A stretch of 64,000 bases of DNA from Poriferisodalis sp965262965 (GTDB lineage: Bacteria; Actinomycetota; Acidimicrobiia; Acidimicrobiales; Poriferisodalaceae), in assembly GCF_965262965.1 (NCBI RefSeq), contig NZ_OZ253573.1, forward strand, positions 3,224,001 to 3,288,000. The letters run 5' to 3'. Under the pieces are notes generated by a model, which was given only the letters and a program-made list of their open reading frames with translations, did no database searches and had not been told where the DNA came from. Below are positions 1-8,720 of this stretch, in pieces. How positions within the stretch are numbered: the stretch's first letter is position 1; each line of letters starts with the position of its first letter. A program made the translations under genes and the position numbers.

Positions 1-1
1 T

Positions 2-289
2 CGCGTCGGTGAAATCTCCGCAACCGACGCTCAGATCTTGTGCCGGCGATTCCTTACTGACATCTCCGCTTCTACCCAGGACAGCGACACCGTCCTCATC
101 GAGGTAGGCGAAGACATCCTCCGCTCAGCAATCGACCTCGTAGCCCGTCACCCGCTTCGCGCCTACGACGCTGTGCAGCTTGCCTCGGCGCTGGCCGCAT
201 CTCGCCTCATCGGCAGATGTCCATTCGGCTGCTTTGATGAGCAGCTCACCGATGCCGCCGCCGTCGAAGGTCTCATGCTCCTGTGGTGA
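2..289 (+). CDS. PIN-domain (VapC-like) toxin, 5' end outside window
   Basis: The reading frame is open to the window edge, so this is the C-terminal part (about 96 residues) of a longer protein; the TTG at 38 is only the first start-like codon inside the window. The segment LRAYDAVQLASAL carries the conserved Asp of the third PIN motif, and CFDEQL near the end gives the fourth acidic position. PIN proteins of this class are Mg-dependent RNases, usually the toxin half of a VapBC pair, with the antitoxin gene just upstream. That region is not visible here, so pairing cannot be tested. Confidence 0.7.
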   Translation, partial: RVGEISATDAQILCRRFLTDISASTQDSDTVLIEVGEDILRSAIDLVARHPLRAYDAVQLASALAASRLIGRCPFGCFDEQLTDAAAVEGLMLLW

Positions 290-421
290 GTGCGCCCAAG
301 TTCGCGGACCCCGTGTCAACTGCGTTCGGACCTCCGTTAGCTGCGGATATCGCACGATATTGCGACGTTCCAGGGCCGCGGCACCGACTATGACGGGGCG
401 GGTCCGCTAGACATTTGCGCC

Positions 422-1099
422 ATGGGACAGACGATCGAATTGACAGCTTCTGATGGTGTGACGTTGAGTGCTTACCGGGCTGAGCCTGCGGGTGCGCCGA
501 AGGGCGGCGTCGTGGTGGTGCAGGAAATCTTCGGTGTGAACGACCACATTCGCAGCGTGGCTGACGGGTATGCCGCAGACGGCTACCTCGCGGTAGCGCC
601 GGCGCTGTTCGACCGGGTGCGCTCGGGAGTCGAGCTGGGCTACAACGCCGAAGGCATCGATGTGGGCCGCAAGATTGCCTTTGACGACCTGACGATGGAA
701 CAGGTGATGGCTGACGTCTCGGCCGCAGCGGCCTGTGCCTCCGAAGGCGGCAAGGTGGGCGTCGTCGGGTACTGCTGGGGCGGGACAGTCTGCTACGTGG
801 CGGCAGCCCGTCTGTCCGACCAGATCGCGGCAGCCTCCGGCTACTACGGCGGCCAGATTCTGCCGCACCTCGAAGAGCGGCCCGCCGCGCCGCTTCAGCT
901 TCACTTCGGCTCGCAAGATCACGGCATCCCGCTGGAAAACGTGAATGCCATCGCTGAGCGCTGGCCCCACGTTGCCGTTCATGTCTATGACGGCGCCGAT
1001 CACGGCTTCAACTGCGATGCCCGCGCCAGCTTCCACGCTGATGCCGCGGGCACCGCCAAACAGCGCACGCTCGCTCACTTTGCTGAGCACCTGAGCTAG
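422..1099 (+). CDS. Dienelactone hydrolase family protein
   Basis: A 225-residue alpha/beta hydrolase, the usual length for the family. The nucleophile elbow GYCWGG places the catalytic Cys at about residue 118; Cys rather than Ser is characteristic of dienelactone hydrolases. An Asp in SQDHG and a His in GADHGFN complete the triad, and the early Glu in VVVQEIFG is also conserved. Family members hydrolyse dienelactones in chlorocatechol breakdown, but many genomic copies act on other small esters. No aromatic-degradation cluster surrounds it, so the substrate is unknown. It is cytosolic, with no signal peptide. Confidence 0.88.
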   Translation: MGQTIELTASDGVTLSAYRAEPAGAPKGGVVVVQEIFGVNDHIRSVADGYAADGYLAVAPALFDRVRSGVELGYNAEGIDVGRKIAFDDLTMEQVMADVSAAAACASEGGKVGVVGYCWGGTVCYVAAARLSDQIAAASGYYGGQILPHLEERPAAPLQLHFGSQDHGIPLENVNAIAERWPHVAVHVYDGADHGFNCDARASFHADAAGTAKQRTLAHFAEHLS

Positions 1100-1193
1100 C
1101 CCGGCCCTGCCGGAGGAATCTGAAGCGTCCGCAAGCGCTCCTGCCTGCGGATGTATCGGCGGGCGTGAACGCGCGTCGCCGAATTCCGCTGCG

Positions 1194-2861
1194 ATGATGT
1201 CGCCGATGCGCAGCTTGGCGTCCGCACTTGTCATTGCGCTGGCGGCGACGGCGTGCAGCGCTGGTGGTGTCGAATCCACGGCCGCGACCACACACGCGCC
1301 CGTGGCGACAGTGGCGCCATTAGTCGCCAGCACCACGACGGCACCCACCACGACGGCACCCACCACGACGGCACCCACCACGACCGTCTCGCCGTCCGCG
1401 ACCACGACGACGGCTGTAACAGCAATGACGTCGGCGGAAGCGGAAGCGCAGGCGGAAACCGAAACCGATGCGGACGCCACGTCGGACGTCGAGGCCGCGT
1501 CGGAGCCAACAACGCCGACACCGCTGTCTGGCGTCGGCGACAGCTTCTATCCGTGGCTGGGCAATGGCGGCTACGACGTCACGCACTACGACCTCGAATT
1601 CGATGTGAACCCGGTTGCCAACACCATCGACGCGGTGGCATCGCTGCGAGCGATCGCAACCGAGGAGTTGCTGGAGTTCAACCTGGACCTGTCGGGCCTC
1701 GAGGTGAGCACTGTCACCGTGAACGGCGCCGCTGCAGAGTTCTCTCGCTATGAATCCGAGCTCGTCATCCGACCTGCCGAACCGATCCCTGCCGGCATGA
1801 GGTTCGCCGCCGAGGTCGCCTATGCGGGCACGCCGGAGCGAATCGAGGATCCCGGAGTGCTGTTCGAACGGATCGGATGGTTCTCGGTCGACGAGGTGAT
1901 CTTCACAGCGAGTGAGCCATCGGGTTCCATGTCGTGGTACCCGTCGAACAATCATCCCACCGACAAGGCGACGTTCACCATCCGCATCACGGTGCCCGAA
2001 CGTTTCACAGCGGCATCGAACGGCCTGCTCACACACGAGGCCGTGGTTGACGGTCGCAGAACCGTCACGTGGGAATCCGACGACCCGATGGCGACGTATC
2101 TCGCAGCGGTCTACGTCGGCGAGTTCGAACGGCACGAGTATCGACTGCGCGACGATCTGCTCATCCGCGACTACATCGGGCGCTCGCTCAGCGACGCTGC
2201 GTCAACGTCGACTGTTGAGGCGTTGGCGATCACACCCGGTGCCGTCGAGTACTTCGAGCGTGTGCTCGGCCGGTATCCATTCGACGCCTACGGCACGATC
2301 GTGATGCCGTTCACGCTCGGCTTCGCCATGGAGAATCAGACGCTGTCGCTGCACGGCGATCAGACGCTCGACCCGCAGATCATCGCCCACGAGCTCGCTC
2401 ACCAGTGGTTCGGCAACTCTGTGACGGTCGACGACTGGAGCGGCATCTGGCTGCACGAGGGTTTCGCCCACTACATGAGTTTCCTGTACCTGGCTGAGGT
2501 GCAAGGCAAGGATCTGGACGCTCTCATGGCTCGGGAGCTGGAGAGGGCGACGCTTGCGGGAGCAGTACCGCCGGGCGGCATCGCGGTGGCGCAGCTGTTC
2601 GACTTCAACTCGGTGTATCGGCGGGCGACGCTGACGCTGCACGCCCTGCACCGCCGCGTCGGCGACGACGTGTTCTTCGACATCTTGCGACGCCACTACG
2701 AATCATCAGCCGGGGGCACGACCAACACCGCCGAGTTCTTGGCCGTCGTGGAAGAACTGGCCGGTGCGGGCGCCGTGGGACTGGTCGGGGCGTGGCTCTA
2801 CGACACCGACGTGCCGTCGACCTTGGGCGACCCTCCGCCCGTCAGCGAGATAACAGAATGA
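1194..2861 (+). CDS. M1-family metallopeptidase, lipoprotein
   Basis: 555 residues. The N-terminus is a lipoprotein signal ending AATAC, followed by a Thr/Ala/Pro-rich linker (to about residue 105) that should hold the enzyme off the membrane. The zinc site is HELAHQWFGNS (His399, Glu400, His403) with the third ligand Glu422 in WLHEGFAHY, exactly the HExxH-x18-E spacing of M1 aminopeptidases. The substrate-recognition motif appears as GFAMEN about 25 residues earlier. It is probably an extracytoplasmic aminopeptidase. Its 3' end overlaps the convergent MaoC-like gene by 20 bp. Two ATGs stand in tandem at the start; the first was used. Confidence 0.88.
   Translation: MMSPMRSLASALVIALAATACSAGGVESTAATTHAPVATVAPLVASTTTAPTTTAPTTTAPTTTVSPSATTTTAVTAMTSAEAEAQAETETDADATSDVEAASEPTTPTPLSGVGDSFYPWLGNGGYDVTHYDLEFDVNPVANTIDAVASLRAIATEELLEFNLDLSGLEVSTVTVNGAAAEFSRYESELVIRPAEPIPAGMRFAAEVAYAGTPERIEDPGVLFERIGWFSVDEVIFTASEPSGSMSWYPSNNHPTDKATFTIRITVPERFTAASNGLLTHEAVVDGRRTVTWESDDPMATYLAAVYVGEFERHEYRLRDDLLIRDYIGRSLSDAASTSTVEALAITPGAVEYFERVLGRYPFDAYGTIVMPFTLGFAMENQTLSLHGDQTLDPQIIAHELAHQWFGNSVTVDDWSGIWLHEGFAHYMSFLYLAEVQGKDLDALMARELERATLAGAVPPGGIAVAQLFDFNSVYRRATLTLHALHRRVGDDVFFDILRRHYESSAGGTTNTAEFLAVVEELAGAGAVGLVGAWLYDTDVPSTLGDPPPVSEITE
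1335..1379 (+). repeat. Three tandem 15-bp repeats encoding a Thr-rich linker
   Basis: The unit acgacggcacccacc occurs three times without mismatch and encodes repeated Thr-Thr-Ala-Pro-Thr in the linker of the M1 peptidase lipoprotein. Because the unit is a multiple of three, copy-number change would alter linker length without breaking the frame. Confidence 0.9.
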
Positions 2862-3735
2862 CGCCGCGGTCTACCGCTGGGCCGCCTTCGGCGTTCAGCA
2901 CGTCGAAGCGAACTGCTTCGGTGGCGTCTCCGAAGCCGGTCACTGGCGTCACGTCGTGAATCCGGACCGTGATCGTCGACGGCATGAGCACCATGGCGCG
3001 AAAACGGCAGACGATGCGGCGGACCCGGTTCGGGTCGCTCCCGGCAACTGCGTCGACGACGGCCGACACGCCGAGCGCCAGCGTGGCGGTACCGTGCAGG
3101 ATGATCGCGGGCAGTCCCGCTTTCTCCGCAACTGCCGCGTCAGTATGGATTGGGTTCCAGATGCGAGCGCACTCTGTGTAGGCATGTGCCGCTCCGTGAG
3201 CCACGGGCACGGCGATCTCTGCCATCGGCTCGGCGGGCAGGTCGCCGAACTCGGGTTCAGCCGGCGCTTCGGCATCCGGGCGATCAGGGCCAGCGGTTGC
3301 GACATTGAGATACATGCCGCCTTGGTACGTCGTTGCCACGGGCTCGCCGTCGGCGTCGACGGTGTCGATCCGCATCGTCTGGAACGTGCCCGGCTTGCGC
3401 TGCTCGACCCCGGAATAGGTGAGGCTGGTGGTCAACCGGTCACCTGGTCGGATGAGACGGTGAATCGTCAGGTCGTGTGTTGCGTGCACTGAGCGCCGGA
3501 TCTCGTCGGGTGTGATGCCCCAGCGGTCCGAGACCTCACGTCCCGACACGATGACCGGCCACTCGGGGCACACCACGAACATCGGGTGTGCCACCACGCC
3601 GTCATCGGCAAGCGTGTCGAAGTAGCAATCGTGGGTGTCGCCCAGCGACGCTGCGTAGGCCATCGTCCAGCGGGCGTCCACATCATGTGTGATCGGCCCG
3701 ATGGTCTCTCCCACCATGTCTGTTGGTACCGGCAT
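2842..3735 (-). CDS. MaoC/FAS1-like dehydratase-fold protein
   Basis: 297 residues with two hotdog modules: an N-terminal FAS1-like dehydratase domain (about 5-140) and a C-terminal MaoC domain (about 160-290). The hydratase-2 signature is recognisable as ARIWNPIHTD; the catalytic His is kept, but the Asp that normally sits two residues before Asn-Pro is replaced by Ile, so hydratase activity is doubtful. Relatives hydrate or bind 2-enoyl-CoA thioesters in fatty acid or steroid side-chain metabolism. A TANNNT hexamer 7 nt before the ATG suggests leaderless transcription. Confidence 0.75.
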   Translation of the reverse strand: MPVPTDMVGETIGPITHDVDARWTMAYAASLGDTHDCYFDTLADDGVVAHPMFVVCPEWPVIVSGREVSDRWGITPDEIRRSVHATHDLTIHRLIRPGDRLTTSLTYSGVEQRKPGTFQTMRIDTVDADGEPVATTYQGGMYLNVATAGPDRPDAEAPAEPEFGDLPAEPMAEIAVPVAHGAAHAYTECARIWNPIHTDAAVAEKAGLPAIILHGTATLALGVSAVVDAVAGSDPNRVRRIVCRFRAMVLMPSTITVRIHDVTPVTGFGDATEAVRFDVLNAEGGPAVDRGVILLSR

Positions 3736-3742
3736 GGCGTCG

Positions 3743-3748
3743 AGCGTA
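3743..3748 (-). promoter_or_regulatory. Putative -10 element of a leaderless promoter
   Basis: On the minus strand TACGCT is followed by 7 nt and then the ATG of the MaoC-like gene, placing the transcription start at or next to the start codon. No convincing -35 box was found. Confidence 0.45.
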
Positions 3749-3759
3749 GTAACCCAGTG

Positions 3760-4944
3760 TCAACCGCTCCACACGGCGCGGGGGAGTTGCTTTTCCTTGT
3801 CGACGAACGGCAGCGTGTCGACGATCGCCTCGTGCGATTGGCCGTCGTGGTCAACCAACAAGACCGTCTTGGCGTACCAGTCGTCGTCAAGCAACGGCCG
3901 GTCGAAGCGCGCATAGCCGACGCCCGTGTCCAGCGTGGGCGACCACGTGCCGATCGTGATGTGTCCAACCGGGCCATTCCCGTCGTGGATCTCCATTCCG
4001 GCGTCCGGTGCGGTGGTAGCGCACACCAGGCCGAACAAGAGCTGGCGGCGACTGGCCTCTTCCAGAGCGGTCTTGCCGATGAAGTCGGCCTTGTCGAGTC
4101 GGACAAACTGCCCAAGGCCTGCACCGAACGGCGTCAGATCCGGCTCGATGTCGCTCCCGTTGTCGAGGATCCCGGATTCGATGCGTCGAATCCCCATCGA
4201 AGATGACGAGCTGAACTCCAGTCCGAAGGGTTCGCCGCAGGCGAGCAAGTCGTCCCAGAGGGCCTCATGATCGGTCGGCGCCGGACCGCTATTGCAGTAG
4301 ATCTCGATTCCCACCTCACCAGTCCACCCAGTGCGCGACACCCACAGTCGTTGGCCGCAGACGTCAAAGAACCCGGCACGGAAATACTTGAACTCGGCTG
4401 AGAGGCCACCACCGATCGCTGCATCAAGGACCTGAAGCGACTTCGGTCCCTGAATCTGTAGGACTCGTGACTTGGGATCCGAGACTTCGACGTCGAAGCC
4501 AATGGCGCTTGCGGTGAGCCAGCTCGTGAACTCGCCGTTCGCCATGACATACCAATAGCGATCCGGCCCGAGGCGCATGAGCACGCCATCCATCACGACG
4601 GTGCCGTCGTCACTGCACGCGATGCCGTAACGCGCGCGGCCATCCGCGAGCGTCTCAACCCTGCAGGTGAGGACCTTCTCGAGCAGCCTCACAGCGTCTG
4701 GGCCGCTGACCTCAAGCGGCTTCTCCGGAACGTCATACAACAGGACGCCCTCCCGCAGCTTCCAATACTGCGGAATGGGGTCTTCACCACGGCTGGCCTT
4801 GAGGGGATACAGCCGATTGCAGTAGACGCCGAAGATCGTCTGATCAGTGGCGTACCGGCTCGCAAAGGGCGATTGCTCGACCCGGTAGGAACTCAACTGC
4901 ACGGTGTCGAACGACTCGATGTAGAAGTGTCGGCCCCTTGCCAT
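3760..4944 (-). CDS. GcvT/DmdA-like aminomethyltransferase-fold protein
   Basis: The frame is open from 4986 (GTG), but the ATG at 4944 is preceded by a G6 tract at about -6 and gives a natural N-terminus (394 aa). Segments such as YWKLREGVLLYDV, IQGPKSLQVL and SRTGWTGEVGIEIY follow the folate-binding GcvT fold and its C-terminal barrel. The early layout (SPFASRY... WKLREGVLLYDV) resembles dimethylsulfoniopropionate demethylase DmdA more than glycine-cleavage T protein, and no gcvH or gcvP is nearby. A role as a tetrahydrofolate-dependent demethylase is inferred; the substrate is open. Confidence 0.75.
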   Translation of the reverse strand: MARGRHFYIESFDTVQLSSYRVEQSPFASRYATDQTIFGVYCNRLYPLKASRGEDPIPQYWKLREGVLLYDVPEKPLEVSGPDAVRLLEKVLTCRVETLADGRARYGIACSDDGTVVMDGVLMRLGPDRYWYVMANGEFTSWLTASAIGFDVEVSDPKSRVLQIQGPKSLQVLDAAIGGGLSAEFKYFRAGFFDVCGQRLWVSRTGWTGEVGIEIYCNSGPAPTDHEALWDDLLACGEPFGLEFSSSSSMGIRRIESGILDNGSDIEPDLTPFGAGLGQFVRLDKADFIGKTALEEASRRQLLFGLVCATTAPDAGMEIHDGNGPVGHITIGTWSPTLDTGVGYARFDRPLLDDDWYAKTVLLVDHDGQSHEAIVDTLPFVDKEKQLPRAVWSG

Positions 4945-5069
4945 CGATGCCCCCCGGTGCTGTACGAGCGCCGGGCTCATCAACACGACGCAATTCCGAG
5001 CGCGGCACGCTCGGTGGCTGGGGCTCAGACCATAATGTCCCTGTGTTCTCAGGTGGTGATGCGGCGAGG

Positions 5070-5094
5070 TCCCGCCGACTGGCAGTCGGCGGGA
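5070..5094 (-). terminator. Perfect 10-bp hairpin between minus-strand genes
   Basis: Arms tcccgccgac and gtcggcggga are exact complements around a 5-nt loop. The hairpin lies just past the stop of the small minus-strand gene at 5104-5274 and before the GcvT-like gene. No T-run follows, as is common for hairpin terminators in GC-rich actinobacteria. Confidence 0.5.
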
Positions 5095-5103
5095 TCGTCG
5101 GCC

Positions 5104-5274
5104 TCAGTAACCCCAAGGCGGGCGCCGCACGGCGGTGAGCACCTTCAGCATGCGCCGGCACAGCTCGCTTGGCTGCGATGGGCGGGTGCAGACGGTGTGT
5201 CCGTCGATCCGACGCCGACGTGCGATCCGCTGCCGACGGATCTCGGCATGATCGGGGATCGTCATTCGGGTCAT
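5104..5274 (-). CDS. Small basic protein of unknown function
   Basis: A 56-residue Arg-rich frame (MTRMTIPDHAEIRRQR at the start, ending RPPWGY). Support is indirect. Third codon positions are strongly G/C over the whole stretch, a TACAGT hexamer lies 6 nt before the ATG as in other leaderless starts here, and a perfect hairpin follows the stop. The frame stays open upstream to 5355, but codon bias fades there. No family is recognised. Confidence 0.4.
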   Translation of the reverse strand: MTRMTIPDHAEIRRQRIARRRRIDGHTVCTRPSQPSELCRRMLKVLTAVRRPPWGY

Positions 5275-5280
5275 GACTTC

Positions 5281-5286
5281 ACTGTA
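5281..5286 (-). promoter_or_regulatory. Putative -10 element of a leaderless promoter
   Basis: TACAGT on the minus strand lies 6 nt upstream of the ATG of the 56-aa gene, matching the spacing at other starts in this window. Confidence 0.3.
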
Positions 5287-5393
5287 GGTCTGACTGTGGC
5301 CGGAGCGTTCGCGGTATTCGCTATTTCTTGCATACATTTCTTGCGCGGTTCCCAAGTCGTCGCGCGGCGCGTTCGAAACGCCAGAATCACCGT

Positions 5394-6140
5394 GTGGCGA
5401 GACGGTTGAGCAGATGGAACGTGAGCGGTCTCAAGGGACTGCTGGACGCTGATGGATTCGCTGGGATACAGACGTGGAAGGCGACGCGCGGGTTCATTCG
5501 CATCGTGCTGTACCGAATGTTCCGGGTGCGTGCCAGAGGGCAGGAGCGGATGCGGGCCGACAGCGCGATGATCTATGCGCCGGTTCATCGCAGCCACCTC
5601 GACGGCCCGCTCATCGGGAGCCTTACTCATCGCCGGGTGCGCTATCTGGGCAAAGAGGAACTCTTCCGTCCCAAGCCGCTCGGTTGGTTCATGCGCTCGA
5701 TCGGGACCTTCCCGGTGCGACGTGGCGAGGCTGATCTGGACGCAATGCGTTCAGCACTGCAATTGCTCCGCGACGGCGAGGCGATGCTGGTCTTTCCTGA
5801 AGGAACGCGGCAGCCCTCCGACGACATCGGCCCGATTTTTGACGGCACTGCGTGGCTTGCTGCCAAGTCGGGGGCACCGGTGCTGCCCGTGGGGGTCGCA
5901 GGCACACGCGAGGCCATGCCCAGCGGTGCGAAGTTTCCCAAACGAGCACAGGTGGCGATCGTGGTCGGCGAACCCCTGGCACCGCCGACAGGGACCGACG
6001 GCGGACGCGCCCGGCGAGCCGACATGACGGCGTGGACGCAGACGTTGCGAGTCGCGCTGGGCGACTGCCAGCAACGAGCACGGTCTCTGGCGAATGAGCC
6101 CGGCCGTAGGGGCACGCCGATGCGCAAGCTCGTGCCGTGA
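5394..6140 (+). CDS. 1-acyl-sn-glycerol-3-phosphate acyltransferase (PlsC family)
   Basis: The frame is open from 5328; GTG at 5394 gives a compact start (VARRLSRWNVSG). Acyltransferase motif I is HRSHLD (H-x4-D catalytic pair), motif II region is GTFPVRRGEAD, and motif III is FPEGTR, so the protein should move an acyl group from a thioester donor to a glycerophosphate-type acceptor at the membrane face. Length (about 248 aa) is normal. Its stop overlaps the next start as GTGA, which implies translational coupling to the CoA-transferase pair downstream; that may link acyl-CoA handling with lipid synthesis. Confidence 0.85.
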   Translation: MARRLSRWNVSGLKGLLDADGFAGIQTWKATRGFIRIVLYRMFRVRARGQERMRADSAMIYAPVHRSHLDGPLIGSLTHRRVRYLGKEELFRPKPLGWFMRSIGTFPVRRGEADLDAMRSALQLLRDGEAMLVFPEGTRQPSDDIGPIFDGTAWLAAKSGAPVLPVGVAGTREAMPSGAKFPKRAQVAIVVGEPLAPPTGTDGGRARRADMTAWTQTLRVALGDCQQRARSLANEPGRRGTPMRKLVP

Positions 6141-7414
6141 TCGCACCCGATCACCGTTCACCGGTGTGGCCGAAGCCCGAGCCCGGAGCGTTGGCCGGTA
6201 TCCGCATCTGCGATTTCACGGGGCAGCTCGCTGGTGCTGGTGCCACCAAGATCCTGGCCGCGCTCGGTGCGGAGGTGATCCGCATCGAAGACCCCGTGCG
6301 GCAGGGCCGTTGGGACATCCTGCGAGGCACCCAGCCGTTCGTCGGAGAGCACCGCGGCATCGAAGCCGGCGGCTCGTACAACAACCACAACGCAGGCAAG
6401 CTCGGCATCACCTTGAACCTGCGAGATGATCGGGCGAAAGAACTGCTCGCCGACCTTGTCGCAGTCAGCGACGCCGTCACCGAGAACTTTGCCGCCGGGG
6501 TGCTGGACCGATTGGGTTTCGGCTACGAGGCGCTGCGGGCCATCAAGCCCGACATCGTCTACGTCTCGAACAACGGATTCGGAGCCCACGGCCCGTACGC
6601 CAGCTTCCGGTCATGGGGACCGATAGCGCAGGCAGTATCCGGGCTCACGTTCCAGTCGGGACTGCCCGATCTGCCGCCCGCCGGATGGGGCTACTCGTTC
6701 ATGGATCACACCGGCGCCTACTACATGGCCATCGCGATTGGCATGGCGCTGTATCACCGGCGGCGCACCGGCGAGGGCCAGTGGGTGGACCTTGCCTGCA
6801 TCGAGGCGGCAGGCACGCTGCACGGCGCAGCCACGCTCGACTTCACGGTCAACGATCGGCCCGCACGGCGCGACCGGATGCCCAACAGCAACCGATCGCA
6901 CTCGCCTGCGATGGCACCGCATGGCATCTGGGCGTGCAACGGCGAGAACGAGTGGGTGGCGATCGCCGTCCGCAACGAGGAGGACTGGCAGCGCTTCGCC
7001 GAGGTGGTCGACGAGCCGTGGACCCATGACGAGCGCTGGTCACGGCTGGCCGGTCGGCTGGCATACGAAGACGAACTGGAGCGCCTGGTGGGCACGTGGG
7101 CTGCGAACCGCGACAAGCACGACGCGACGCAGCTCTTGCTCGCCGCCGGTGTACCCGCCGCGCCGGTGCTGCGACCCAGTGAGCGCATTGACGGCGACCC
7201 CCGCACCTCCGACTGGGGGCTGTGGGTCACCGTGCCGCATCGCGATGTGGGCGATGCTCGCGTCGAGGGTTTGCCGGTCCGCCTTTCAGAAACCGACTGG
7301 GCGATCGGGCGCGGCGCACCGTGCCTCGGCGAGGACAACCGCTACGTGTTCGGCGAGGTGCTGGGCCGCAGCGACGACGAGATCGCAGCGCTGGCTGCCG
7401 ACGGGGTCATCTGA
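6137..7414 (+). CDS. CaiB/BaiF (class III) CoA-transferase, subunit with catalytic Asp
   Basis: 425 residues, close to the family norm. The N-terminal Rossmann-type start (GIRICDFTGQLAGAGATKILAAL, shortened here to its gist) and the phrase LGAEVIRIEDP are typical of class III CoA-transferases. The segment FMDHTGAYYMAIAI supplies the Asp expected to form the aspartyl-CoA anhydride. The GTG start overlaps the PlsC stop by 4 nt. The next gene is a second family member starting 1 nt before this stop, so the two probably form a heteromeric enzyme moving CoA between carboxylic acids. Substrates are unknown. Confidence 0.88.
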   Translation: MIAPDHRSPVWPKPEPGALAGIRICDFTGQLAGAGATKILAALGAEVIRIEDPVRQGRWDILRGTQPFVGEHRGIEAGGSYNNHNAGKLGITLNLRDDRAKELLADLVAVSDAVTENFAAGVLDRLGFGYEALRAIKPDIVYVSNNGFGAHGPYASFRSWGPIAQAVSGLTFQSGLPDLPPAGWGYSFMDHTGAYYMAIAIGMALYHRRRTGEGQWVDLACIEAAGTLHGAATLDFTVNDRPARRDRMPNSNRSHSPAMAPHGIWACNGENEWVAIAVRNEEDWQRFAEVVDEPWTHDERWSRLAGRLAYEDELERLVGTWAANRDKHDATQLLLAAGVPAAPVLRPSERIDGDPRTSDWGLWVTVPHRDVGDARVEGLPVRLSETDWAIGRGAPCLGEDNRYVFGEVLGRSDDEIAALAADGVI

Positions 7415-8661
7415 TGTTTTCGCTTGGCACCGCTGGACCGGTGAGCCCTCGGCCCCTGGACGGACTTCGGGTTATCGAGCTGACGTCGGAGCGTTGTGCC
7501 CTGGCCGGAAAGCTGCTGGCCGATATGGGCGCTGATGTGGTCGTGGTGGAGCCGCCCGGCGGATCACCGATGCGCGCCTACGAGCCATACGCCGACGATG
7601 TCGCAGACCCTGAAGGCGCCTTGTGGTGGTGGCATTACAACACCTCCAAGCGCTCCGTGGTCCTTGATTTCGACAGCGCGGACGGAGCGACCGATTTCAA
7701 GCAGCTGGCCTCAACTGCTGACGTGGTGCTCGAAGCCGAGCCGAAGGGACGTCTCGACGATCTCGGTCTGGACTGGCACCAGCTCGGTGGTGCTGCCGAG
7801 ACCGAGCCAAACAAGCGGCTGGTCTGGGTCTCGATCACCCACAACGGGCGCGAGCGACTCGACCCGCCGGCCACCGACCTCACGGTGCTTGCCGAAGGAG
7901 GCCCCGTGTGGTCGTGCGGCTACGACGACCACACCATCGCGCCGGTTCGAGGCGGCGGGAATCAGGGCCTGCAAATGGCCTGTCACTACGCCGTCGCCAC
8001 GCTGATGGCGGCGCTGTTGTGGCGTGAAGACTCGGGTCGGGGCCAGCTCATCGACGTGTCCATGCTCGCCGCCGCGAACGCGACCTGTGAGTTCGCGACT
8101 TACTGGTGGCTGAATCAGCAGGTGAACGTCCAGCGCCAGACGGGCCGCCACGCCCTTCCGAAGATCTCCGAGCCAACACAGGTGCGCTGCGTCGACGGGC
8201 GCTGGCTCAACACCGGTGTGCCGCCGCGCCGCGGACCGGAGTTCGCTGCGCTGGCCGGCTGGGTGGCCAAACTGGGTCTCGCCGACGAGTGCCCGTACAC
8301 CGAACTGCTGTCATTGGGCGAGGACTACGAGCTGATCGACATCCTCCACCTCGATGCCGACCCGCTCGCCGCAGAAGTGTTCGGCGCCGGCCGCGACACG
8401 ATCAACTTCTTGGCGGAGCGCCTGGGTGCGTACGAGCTGTTCGTCGGCCTGCAGACGCTCGGACTCGCCTGCGGAATCGTGTACTCGCCAGAGGAGATGC
8501 TCGTCGACGAGCACTTCGTGGCCCGCGGCTTCCCGGTGACCGTCGATCACGACGGCACGACCGTGACGTATCCGGGCGCGCCCTACAAGTTCTCGGCAAC
8601 ACCATGGCAAGTGGCGCGAGCCCCCCGCCTCGGAGAGCACCAAGACCTGCTCGCTGACTGA
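7414..8661 (+). CDS. CaiB/BaiF CoA-transferase, likely partner subunit without catalytic Asp
   Basis: The ATG at 7414 overlaps the stop of the preceding CoA-transferase (TGATG), giving 415 residues starting MFSLGTAG. LADMGADVVVVEPPGG is the usual CaiB N-terminal signature. At the place where the upstream partner has its Asp, this protein reads GGGNQGLQMACHYAVATLMA, with no Asp. Paired CaiB genes in which only one subunit is catalytic are known for heteromeric CoA-transferases of the benzylsuccinate type, so this looks like the non-catalytic subunit. The same frame continues upstream inside the previous gene, which makes longer starts possible but unlikely. Confidence 0.85.
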   Translation: MFSLGTAGPVSPRPLDGLRVIELTSERCALAGKLLADMGADVVVVEPPGGSPMRAYEPYADDVADPEGALWWWHYNTSKRSVVLDFDSADGATDFKQLASTADVVLEAEPKGRLDDLGLDWHQLGGAAETEPNKRLVWVSITHNGRERLDPPATDLTVLAEGGPVWSCGYDDHTIAPVRGGGNQGLQMACHYAVATLMAALLWREDSGRGQLIDVSMLAAANATCEFATYWWLNQQVNVQRQTGRHALPKISEPTQVRCVDGRWLNTGVPPRRGPEFAALAGWVAKLGLADECPYTELLSLGEDYELIDILHLDADPLAAEVFGAGRDTINFLAERLGAYELFVGLQTLGLACGIVYSPEEMLVDEHFVARGFPVTVDHDGTTVTYPGAPYKFSATPWQVARAPRLGEHQDLLAD

Positions 8662-8720
8662 GCGTCGAGCCCGAGCTGGCTCAGTCTCAGCTGGCCCAGC
8701 CCCAGCCAACCCAACCTCGG

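Noticed and set aside
1335..1379. Tandem 15-bp repeats as a CRISPR or regulatory array
   Set aside because: The repeats have no spacers and encode an in-frame Thr-rich linker of a lipoprotein.
407..1480. Long minus-strand open frame across the dienelactone hydrolase and M1 genes
   Set aside because: It is an antisense shadow in high-GC DNA; the plus-strand genes have clear motifs.
5001..5060. A tRNA-like stretch upstream of the GcvT-like gene
   Set aside because: No acceptor stem, anticodon arm or T-arm consensus could be assembled.
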